Below, one piece after another: positions 1-5,608 of a stretch of 11,201 nt of DNA. The translations under genes were made by a program, and so were the position numbers. The notes below the pieces were generated by a model. The model did not search any database, was not told where the DNA came from, and saw only the letters and a list, made by a program, of their open reading frames with translations. The DNA lies in contig JBMOPB010000028.1 of the NCBI GenBank assembly GCA_049325055.1, positions 1 to 11,201 of the forward strand. The letters run 5' to 3'. Positions within the stretch are counted from its first letter, which is position 1, and every line of letters starts with the position of its first letter. This stretch comes from BRHc4a sp049325055. Lineage in GTDB: Bacteria; Bacillota; Desulfotomaculia; Desulfotomaculales; Desulfocucumaceae.

Positions 1-433
1 ACGTAATTATTTCCAGCCTCCCCGATTGTTGGAATCTTTTAAAGGCTTTAACCAGGTCTCCGCCATACCTGCAAAAAGTATCCCTTGTCCGGCGGAACAT
101 TTCCTGGTACATCAGCGCGGTCTGGTGAAAAGGAGTATGGTACGTCCGGCCCGCTTCCTTGTCCGAAAGTTCAATAAGCTTGTTCAAATGCTTCAGGTAA
201 CGATCCTGCAGGAGCCCGTCGGTTAGCATCGATATAAGAGTGGGGGAAAGGCTTATGGTGAGCCTGAAGGGAACATTAGCCTCCTCAAGCCTCTCAAAAG
301 TATTTATGAGCGGTATATAGGTTTCGGTTATGGCTTCATACAGCCATCTTTCCTCAAGAAAGTGCTCGTGTTCCGGGTGCCTTACGAAAGGCAGGTGCGC
401 ATGCAGTATCATGCATAAGTAACCTTTAGTCAT
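1..433 (-). CDS. GH57-family 1,4-alpha-glucan branching enzyme (DUF1957), N-terminal part, cut by window edge
   Basis: The minus-strand frame opens with ATG at 433-431 and stays open to position 1, giving 144 codons; the C-terminal part lies outside the window. A GGAGG ribosome site sits 6 bases before the ATG, in the 29-base gap after the DUF4912 gene, so the two are probably co-transcribed. The N-terminus reads MTKGYLCMILHAHLPFVRHP, with the H-x-H-x-P block (H11, H13) that marks conserved region 1 of glycoside hydrolase family 57. An EERWLYEAITETYIPLI segment follows, typical of the DUF1957 branching-enzyme subgroup. Such enzymes (EC 2.4.1.18) cut alpha-1,4-glucan chains and re-attach them by alpha-1,6 bonds, acting in the cytoplasm on glycogen-like polymers. 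The catalytic Glu and Asp lie beyond the visible part, so activity cannot be confirmed. Family assignment is firm; the precise reaction is inferred from the subgroup. Confidence 0.88.
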   Translation of the reverse strand, partial: MTKGYLCMILHAHLPFVRHPEHEHFLEERWLYEAITETYIPLINTFERLEEANVPFRLTISLSPTLISMLTDGLLQDRYLKHLNKLIELSDKEAGRTYHTPFHQTALMYQEMFRRTRDTFCRYGGDLVKAFKRFQQSGRLEIIT

Positions 434-462
434 TGTGGACCTCCGCTAAAAAGTATTCGGCC

Positions 463-1179
463 CTATTGACCGTCGGGATTAAATCCGGGGGAACTTATTC
501 CCAGGGGCAAATTGCCCATCCTCTCGTTAATCTCCTCGATGATCAACGGAGAACTCAAGCCCATCTGGTACTTGCTGTATAGTCCTTCGATCCACATCCA
601 CTCTTCATCAAGCCTGTCGGACAATGCATCCCTGGGAGTTGTTACAATGTTTGACCGCAGTATGGTGATGAAACTGCCGTCAGGGAAAATTCTTCCAAGG
701 TCGACACAGTATGAACGGTTGGATTCAGCGACGTTTATGTACCAATTTTCGGTGTAATCGCTAAGGCTGCAGTCGAAATATCGATTTGCATTATTTCCGG
801 TAAAATCAACACCGGTTACGTCGTATACCCGTAATACAGGCCTGGAGTTCTCCCAGGCCTGGGAACCGTATTTTGCCGAAATCTCCTCCATCCTGGTGGC
901 GGTTATTTCCCAGTAAGCGTACAGCCAGTAAGGGTCTCTCACCATAAGGACCAGGCGGTCGATTCCGTATGATTGGGGGAGTTCGGGAACAGGTTCCAGA
1001 AGGGTATGCCGTTTTACCGGTTCGGCCAGTTCCACGGAATACTCTTCGGTAAACGGCTTATATTCCTTTTTAATAAGAGGTTTTTTAACGCGCCGGGGCT
1101 TAAAAAGCGGCCAAAAGACAGCAGCCAGGAGCAGTATTATTAAAACAGCCCCGATGGAATAAGGTAGTAAAGCAGGCAA
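463..1179 (-). CDS. DUF4912 domain protein with N-terminal membrane anchor
   Basis: A 238-residue protein that starts with TTG at 1179-1177; an AAGGAGGGG ribosome site ends 6 bases upstream and there is no ATG in frame before residue 79, so the TTG start is well supported. Residues 7-24 form one hydrophobic segment followed by a basic stretch (KPRRVKK), so the protein is probably a single-pass membrane protein with a cytoplasmic C-terminal part. From about residue 74 it matches DUF4912, with the signature DPYWLYAYWEIT (82-93) and a later NWYINV/YCVDLG region. The molecular function of DUF4912 is unknown. Its linkage to a GH57 branching enzyme just downstream suggests a role in alpha-glucan synthesis or its attachment to the membrane, but this is inference from context. 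The aromatic-rich signature would suit carbohydrate contact, which is also only a suggestion. Confidence 0.85.
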   Translation of the reverse strand: MPALLPYSIGAVLIILLLAAVFWPLFKPRRVKKPLIKKEYKPFTEEYSVELAEPVKRHTLLEPVPELPQSYGIDRLVLMVRDPYWLYAYWEITATRMEEISAKYGSQAWENSRPVLRVYDVTGVDFTGNNANRYFDCSLSDYTENWYINVAESNRSYCVDLGRIFPDGSFITILRSNIVTTPRDALSDRLDEEWMWIEGLYSKYQMGLSSPLIIEEINERMGNLPLGISSPGFNPDGQ

Positions 1180-1205
1180 AACTTACCCCTCCTTGGTTTA
1201 AGTGT

Positions 1206-1225
1206 AAATTAATATGTATTAATTT
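1206..1225. repeat. Perfect 20-bp palindrome in the leader of the DUF4912 gene
   Basis: Two 9-base arms (AAATTAATA and TATTAATTT) flank a TG centre. The element is 27-46 bases upstream of the TTG start of the DUF4912 gene and downstream of its predicted promoter, so it would be in the 5' untranslated leader. It could be a repressor operator or a weak RNA hairpin. The surroundings are very AT-rich, which raises the chance of a random palindrome. Confidence 0.4.
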
Positions 1226-1313
1226 TTCTATGGTAAAAGACCATAAATCATGCTTCTATTATTACCATGGTTATAGGGTTATAATCATTAAGTGATGGCT
1301 GTTAAACATCAGG

Positions 1314-1341
1314 ATTATAGATAGGTCCAGATTGTTGACAA
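1314..1341 (-). promoter_or_regulatory. Sigma-A-type promoter for the DUF4912-GH57 genes
   Basis: On the minus strand, TTGTCA (1341-1336, one mismatch to the consensus) is followed after 16 bases by a perfect TATAAT (1319-1314). Transcription would begin near 1307 and leave a leader of about 127 bases before the TTG start at 1179. The leader holds a 6-bp hairpin (arms TATGGT/ACCATA, 1229-1245) and the palindrome at 1206-1225. Its -35 box overlaps that of the opposite promoter. Confidence 0.5.
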
Positions 1342-1363
1342 ATTATACAACAAAAAATATTAT
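1335..1363 (+). promoter_or_regulatory. Sigma-A-type promoter for the CoA-binding protein - nth - trmL cluster
   Basis: A consensus TTGACA (1335-1340), a 17-base spacer and TATTAT (1358-1363) make a strong vegetative promoter. Start of transcription would fall near 1370, leaving a leader of about 88 bases. A second TATAAT at 1390-1395 lacks a good -35 box (TGGATA at the proper distance) and is less likely. Confidence 0.6.
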
Positions 1364-1457
1364 TCCTGGATAATAGATAAAAAATACGCTATAATCCTTT
1401 TTAACTGCAGGGTCGGGTGATAACATTTTTAATAGTTCGACGAACAGGAGGGTATTT

Positions 1458-1895
1458 ATGTTTGTAAATCCGGAAGATTGCGAAATTAAGGCAGTATTGG
1501 AAAAATCAAAAAAGATTGCTGTGGTAGGACTTTCGGGCAACCCGGAAAAAGACAGCAACCAGGTTGCCAGGTATCTCATTGAAAAGGGATACGTTATTAT
1601 ACCTGTTAATCCAATGGAAGATGAAATTCTTGGCCTGAAATCATATAAAAACCTTTCATCGGTACCTGATAAAATCGATATAGTAAATGTTTTCAGGAGG
1701 AGTGAATACCTTCCTGAAATTGTGGAAGAGGTATTGAAAGTAAAGCCGGGCTGTATATGGACCCAGTTGGGCATTGTTGACGGGGCTTCGGCTGAAAAGG
1801 CCGCGGGCGGGGGGATAGCCGTGATAATGGACCGCTGTATAAAGGTGGAGCACCGTAGATTGTTGGGGACAGCCGGCAGCCATGAAAAAAAATGA
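1458..1895 (+). CDS. CoA-binding domain protein (CoA_binding_2, YccU-like)
   Basis: A 145-residue protein with ATG at 1458 preceded by AGGAGGG (1446-1452) at good spacing. It is essentially one Rossmann-type CoA-binding domain: a KKIAVVGLSGNPEKDS nucleotide-binding loop at residues 18-33, then a YVIIPVNP strand, and a C-terminal part with CIWTQLG and VIMDRCIKVEH. This matches the short stand-alone family related to the N-terminal domain of succinyl-CoA synthetase-like proteins (YccU in E. coli). These proteins are thought to bind CoA or a related nucleotide; no reaction is established. The size is normal for the family. Its last 14 bases overlap the start of the endonuclease III gene, which suggests coupled translation. 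It is the first gene after the strong promoter at 1335-1363. Confidence 0.88.
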   Translation: MFVNPEDCEIKAVLEKSKKIAVVGLSGNPEKDSNQVARYLIEKGYVIIPVNPMEDEILGLKSYKNLSSVPDKIDIVNVFRRSEYLPEIVEEVLKVKPGCIWTQLGIVDGASAEKAAGGGIAVIMDRCIKVEHRRLLGTAGSHEKK

Positions 1896-2547
1896 CGACA
1901 TGAATAAAAAAGCCGCGGTGCTGGAAAAGCTGGCCGCCATGCATCCCGGGGCAGGCACAGAGCTGAAATACGGCAGCGCTTTTCAGCTGCTGGTGGCAGT
2001 TATGCTTTCAGCACAGTGCACCGACAGGCAGGTAAACAAAATTACCTCCGGCCTGTTTCAAAAGTTCAGGGAGCCGGAAGATTTCGCCGTCCTCAGCTGG
2101 GAGGATCTGGCGGAAAAAATAAAGGGTTGCGGGCTGTACAGGAACAAAAGCCGCAATATAGTCAGCACCAGCCGAATACTGGTGGAAAAATACGGCTCAC
2201 AGGTTCCCCGGCAAAGGGAGGCACTGGAGGCGCTGCCCGGTGTGGGCAGAAAAACCGCCAATGTAATGATGAATATAGCTTTCGGTATACCGGTCATGCC
2301 GGTGGATACCCATGTTTTCAGGGTATCCCGCAGGCTGGGGCTGTCAGCCGGGAAAACCCCCGCCGCCGTGGAATGTGATTTGGAAATAATTGTCCCCCCT
2401 GAACTGATGGGAACAATTCATCACTGCCTTATAAAGCACGGCCGGGAAATATGCCGCGCCCGTAATCCGCTGTGCCGCGAATGCGGCCTTAGCGGAATTT
2501 GCCCAGAAAGTAAAGAGAATGACGATAATGGCCAGGAGCACAGTTGA
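1882..2547 (+). CDS. nth: Endonuclease III, DNA glycosylase/AP lyase
   Basis: A 221-residue base-excision repair enzyme that removes oxidised pyrimidines and cleaves at abasic sites. All hallmarks are visible. The helix-hairpin-helix LPGVGRKTA is at 118-126 with the catalytic lysine K124. The catalytic aspartate D142 is in VDTHVFR, 18 residues later as in the E. coli enzyme. The [4Fe-4S] ligands C191, C198, C201 and C207 keep the exact C-x6-C-x2-C-x5-C spacing. The ATG at 1882 overlaps the previous gene by 14 bases, and the only purine-rich stretch upstream (GGGGA near 1865) is rather distant, so initiation may depend on translation of the upstream gene. ATG at 1900 is an alternative but has no ribosome site. 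A polar tail of about 13 residues follows the cluster. Confidence 0.96.
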   Translation: MKKNDDMNKKAAVLEKLAAMHPGAGTELKYGSAFQLLVAVMLSAQCTDRQVNKITSGLFQKFREPEDFAVLSWEDLAEKIKGCGLYRNKSRNIVSTSRILVEKYGSQVPRQREALEALPGVGRKTANVMMNIAFGIPVMPVDTHVFRVSRRLGLSAGKTPAAVECDLEIIVPPELMGTIHHCLIKHGREICRARNPLCRECGLSGICPESKENDDNGQEHS

Positions 2548-2565
2548 CCACAGGCGGGTGAGTGA

Positions 2566-3024
2566 ATGAGAGTAGTGCTTGTTGAGCCGGAAATACCGGC
2601 CAATACCGGGAATATAGCGAGAACTTGCGCGGTTACGGGGGCTGAGCTTTTTCTGATCAGGCCCCTGGGCTTTTCAATAGAGGACAGGCACCTTAAAAGG
2701 GCGGGGCTGGACTACTGGCACCTGCTCAGTGTTCAAATATACGACAATTTTAAAGATTTGATCGAGGAATACAAAGGAGAAAGGTTTTTTTATTTCTCAA
2801 CCAGGGGGGAAAAAACATACACCGGCGTCAGCTACCGGGAGAAAGACTTCCTGGTGTTCGGAAAGGAAACGGCAGGGCTGCCTGACTGCATACTGAAGGG
2901 TAATGAAGACCTGACGCTGAGGGTTCCCATGAAGCCCGGCAGCAGGTCTTTAAACCTTTCCAACACCGTGGCCCTGGTTTTGTTCGAATCCCTGAGGCAG
3001 CAGGGATTTCCGGGTATGATTTGA
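2566..3024 (+). CDS. trmL: tRNA (cytidine(34)-2'-O)-methyltransferase TrmL
   Basis: A 152-residue SPOUT-class methyltransferase, the usual size for the minimal TrmL/CspR type. It uses S-adenosylmethionine to methylate the 2'-hydroxyl of the wobble nucleotide in tRNA-Leu isoacceptors. The three diagnostic SpoU motifs are present: EPEIPANTGNIAR at 7-19, FGKETAGLP at 98-106 and SRSLNLSNT at 126-134; the last two build the trefoil knot that binds the cofactor. ATG at 2566 lies 18 bases after the nth stop, with a modest GGCGGG-type ribosome site, so it is probably the third gene of the cluster. There is no RNA-binding extension, consistent with TrmL rather than TrmH or RlmB. No clear hairpin terminator follows it. 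Confidence 0.93.
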   Translation: MRVVLVEPEIPANTGNIARTCAVTGAELFLIRPLGFSIEDRHLKRAGLDYWHLLSVQIYDNFKDLIEEYKGERFFYFSTRGEKTYTGVSYREKDFLVFGKETAGLPDCILKGNEDLTLRVPMKPGSRSLNLSNTVALVLFESLRQQGFPGMI

Positions 3025-3123
3025 CCGGAAAAGGCAAGAGTCAATTAAATAGCAGGATTTAATACAATATTATAGAATAAATATGTATATTAATATTGAC
3101 ACAGCCGGAAGAGGGGTAAATTA

Positions 3124-4080
3124 ATGGAAATAAGTCTTGGCCAACTGAAGGAGGCAATGGAGAAAGAAGGTTATATCTGCGGTGACGACATTTCCGTTGC
3201 CCTTTACCTTGCCCTTGCCTTAAAAAAACCGCTCTTGGTGGAAGGTGCGCCGGGAGTAGGTAAAACCGAGATAGCCAAGGTGCTGGGAAGGGTTTTCAAT
3301 ACAGATGTAATCAGGCTCCAGTGCTATGAGGGCCTGGATGAGAACAAGGCGTTATACGAATGGAATTACCAGAGACAGCTTTTGAAAATACAGATTGTCA
3401 AAGATTCCTGCTCTAAGGATGATATAGAAAGAGATCTTTTCGACGAGGAATACCTATTGGAAAGGCCCCTTTTGAAAGCCATCAGGACGGATAAAAGGGT
3501 AGTTCTCCTGATAGATGAAGTGGATAAAGTTGACGAGCCGTTTGAGGCATTCCTTTTTGAGATACTGTCAGATTTTCAGGTCTCCATCCCTGAACTGGGA
3601 ACGTTGACAGCAAGGCAGATACCCATGGTGGTGCTTACCAGCAACGGAGACAGGGAACTGTCCGACGGGCTTAAAAGGCGCTGCGTTTATCTTTATATTG
3701 ATTATCCGGATACAGATAAAGAAGTGAGAATTCTTCAGACCAAAGTGCCAGAGGCTGGCGAGCGCCTGAACCGGGAAATAGCTGCAGCGGTGAACTATAT
3801 CAGGACAAATCTGGAATTAAGAAAGCAGCCGTCTATTTCAGAGTCAATAGACTGGGCCAGGGCACTGGTGGCGCTGCATGCAGACGCCCTTAGCATAGAG
3901 AATATTTCTATGACCGCAAACCTTTTGCTGAAAAACCGGGAAGACACAACCCAAATGCTGGATAAAAGTGTTTTGAGCGAAATTATAAGAGCGGCTGCGG
4001 GAAGGCAGGCCGAGGATAAGGGCCCCGGGGCCTGCGCGTGCAGGGGACATCAACATGGTTGCCATGCCGGGCACAAATAG
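3124..4080 (+). CDS. MoxR-family AAA+ ATPase (CoxD-like) with Cys/His-rich tail
   Basis: A 318-residue AAA+ ATPase starting at ATG 3124, 7 bases after GAGGGG. It has Walker A GAPGVGKT at 41-48, Walker B VLLIDE at 127-132, a sensor-1 TSN segment near 171 and an arginine-rich LKRRC region, in the arrangement of MoxR proteins and closest in style to CoxD of the carbon monoxide dehydrogenase maturation system. MoxR ATPases work with VWA-domain partners as chaperones that insert cofactors or remodel complexes; the gene directly downstream codes for such a partner. The last 19 residues (300-318) are unusual: C304, C306, H309, H311, C313, H314 and H317 form a dense potential metal site after the predicted end of the AAA fold. 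The AT-rich 99-base gap after trmL may hold its promoter, but only weak boxes were seen (TATTAT at 3068-3073 with a poor -35). Client unknown. Confidence 0.88.
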   Translation: MEISLGQLKEAMEKEGYICGDDISVALYLALALKKPLLVEGAPGVGKTEIAKVLGRVFNTDVIRLQCYEGLDENKALYEWNYQRQLLKIQIVKDSCSKDDIERDLFDEEYLLERPLLKAIRTDKRVVLLIDEVDKVDEPFEAFLFEILSDFQVSIPELGTLTARQIPMVVLTSNGDRELSDGLKRRCVYLYIDYPDTDKEVRILQTKVPEAGERLNREIAAAVNYIRTNLELRKQPSISESIDWARALVALHADALSIENISMTANLLLKNREDTTQMLDKSVLSEIIRAAAGRQAEDKGPGACACRGHQHGCHAGHK

Positions 4081-4095
4081 CAGGGCGGGGGATTT

Positions 4096-4131
4096 ATGCC
4101 TCCCGGAGGACAAAAAACGGGGTGGTTTTAA
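4096..4131 (+). other. Possible 11-codon leader ORF abutting the VWA gene
   Basis: ATG at 4096, 4 bases after a GGCGGGGG ribosome-like site, opens a frame for MPPGGQKTGWF that ends with TAA at 4129-4131. The next three bases are the GTG start of the VWA gene, in the same frame. It may couple translation between the ATPase and VWA genes, or be chance. Support is the ribosome site and the exact junction only. Confidence 0.25.
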
Positions 4132-5565
4132 GTGAGCCTGGACCGCATGGCCGGTATTATGGCTGAGGTGGAGGGTACCGGCAGGGATTACATTGAGTAT
4201 AACATCGCGCGATTTGTACAGATACTGCGGCACCTGGGAGTCCGGGTGAGCCTTTCGGAAACCATGGACGCTTTGGGGGCCCTGGCCAGGGTTGACATTC
4301 TCCAGCGGGAGCAAGTCAGGGGAGTATTGAGGGCATGTCTTGCCAAAAGCAGAAGGGAAGCCGGGATATTCGACCAGGCATTTAAGCTTTTTTTTACCTC
4401 CCCGGAAGAAAAACGTGAAAGACAAAGGCTCCACCGGGAAATGCAGAGGGAAAAGGAGCGGGTGATTCAAGAGGCTCAGCAGGAGCTAATGGAAGTTATG
4501 GAGGAATGGCAGAAAGACCTGCCTGAAAAGATTGTACTTACCGAAAGCCAGTTGGAGACATTCTCCCTTCTCCCGGAGGAAGAGAAGGAGAGGATGAAGG
4601 AAATACTGGAGAGGATGCAGTCGAACCCGGTAAACAACCCGGGTGAGCTGATCAACAGTGTGCTGCAGTCATCTCTAAATTACTGGCGGTACCACTTGAT
4701 GAAGAATATGGCCGAAAAGGGTAAAAGCCGCCCGGCGCTGGAGGTGGGGCTGACGGGCGACGAGGAGATGGACGAAGTAATACAGGCCGTTGCGGCCGAG
4801 TTTTATCACAATCCAGGAGACCGTATTCTTCACCAGGACATGGAGAGCCTTCAAGACAGCGATATTCCAAGGATAACTGCACTGATTAACCACATGTCCT
4901 CACAAATAGCCCTTGGAATGAGCAGGCGCTATAAAAAGAGCGCCCGGGCGGTCTCGGTGGACATAAGGCGAACGGTAAGGAGAAACATAAGGTGCGGAGG
5001 CATACCGATTGAGCTGAGATACCGCTCCAGGCGCAAAAAAAGGCCCCGGTTTCTCCTGATATGTGATGTTTCGGCCTCCATGGCCCGCTACGCCAGGTTT
5101 ATAATACAGTTTATATACGGGCTAAGCAGCGCTTTGAGCGGAATGGAAAGCTTTATATTTTCGGAGGACCTGGAAAGGGTAACACACTATTTCACTAAAC
5201 AGAAACCAGATTTTGCCCGGATAATGAGCGGGATTATGAACGACAGCAAACAGTGGGGGAAATCCACCAACCTCCACGTTTCTCTTAATACATTTAAAAG
5301 ACTTTACGGAAAAATGCTGACATCCGAGACAATCGTTTTTATAGTAAGTGACACCAGAACGGTTGCTCCGGGGGAAGCGGCAGAACTGCTGGCGGATTTG
5401 AAAATGAGATGCTGGGATATATTCTGGCTGAACACGCTTCCGGAAAGGGAGTGGGCAGGTCAGCCCCAGATAAGGCTGTTTAAGAGAGTGGTTGAGATGT
5501 ACCCGTGCAATACCCTGTCACAGCTGGAAAAAGCCATGCGAAGGCATGTTGTAAGAAAAATTTGA
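4132..5565 (+). CDS. VWA-domain protein, CoxE-like partner of the MoxR ATPase
   Basis: A 477-residue protein with a GTG start at 4132, directly after an in-frame TAA; GGGGTGG at 4119-4125 is the likely ribosome site, and ATG at 4147 is a weaker alternative. The C-terminal third is a von Willebrand A domain with a complete metal-ion-dependent adhesion site: D312-V-S314-A-S316, T379 in GKSTNL and D407 in VSDTRT. The N-terminal half is helical; residues about 86-125 are very rich in Glu, Arg and Gln and look like a coiled coil. No signal peptide or membrane segment is seen, so it should be cytoplasmic. Adjacent MoxR and CoxE-like VWA proteins are known to act as a pair, the VWA part presenting the client to the ATPase (as for CO dehydrogenase maturation or RavA-ViaA). 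No CO dehydrogenase or other client gene is within the window, so the substrate is unknown. Confidence 0.87.
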   Translation: MSLDRMAGIMAEVEGTGRDYIEYNIARFVQILRHLGVRVSLSETMDALGALARVDILQREQVRGVLRACLAKSRREAGIFDQAFKLFFTSPEEKRERQRLHREMQREKERVIQEAQQELMEVMEEWQKDLPEKIVLTESQLETFSLLPEEEKERMKEILERMQSNPVNNPGELINSVLQSSLNYWRYHLMKNMAEKGKSRPALEVGLTGDEEMDEVIQAVAAEFYHNPGDRILHQDMESLQDSDIPRITALINHMSSQIALGMSRRYKKSARAVSVDIRRTVRRNIRCGGIPIELRYRSRRKKRPRFLLICDVSASMARYARFIIQFIYGLSSALSGMESFIFSEDLERVTHYFTKQKPDFARIMSGIMNDSKQWGKSTNLHVSLNTFKRLYGKMLTSETIVFIVSDTRTVAPGEAAELLADLKMRCWDIFWLNTLPEREWAGQPQIRLFKRVVEMYPCNTLSQLEKAMRRHVVRKI

Positions 5566-5608
5566 AGGTTCAGGTAATGTGCTCAGGCCATAGGAAAGGG
5601 TGGTAAAA

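Noticed and set aside
26..226. A 66-codon open frame on the plus strand
   Set aside because: It lies opposite the GH57 gene, whose minus-strand translation gives clear family motifs.
1390..1395. TATAAT as the main -10 box for the CoA-binding gene
   Set aside because: The -35 position has only TGGATA and there is no extended TG motif; the promoter at 1335-1363 is much better.
2716..2731. TGGCAC resembling the -24 half of a sigma-54 promoter
   Set aside because: It lies inside trmL and the -12 position has GT instead of GC, with no gene start at a suitable distance.
3096..3101. TTGACA as a -35 box before the MoxR gene
   Set aside because: The matching -10 position would fall on the ATG at 3124 and reads AATTAA, so it cannot serve that gene.
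3844..4470. A 208-codon open frame on the minus strand
   Set aside because: It lies fully opposite the MoxR and VWA genes, has no recognisable domain, and its composition is that of a shadow of real codons.
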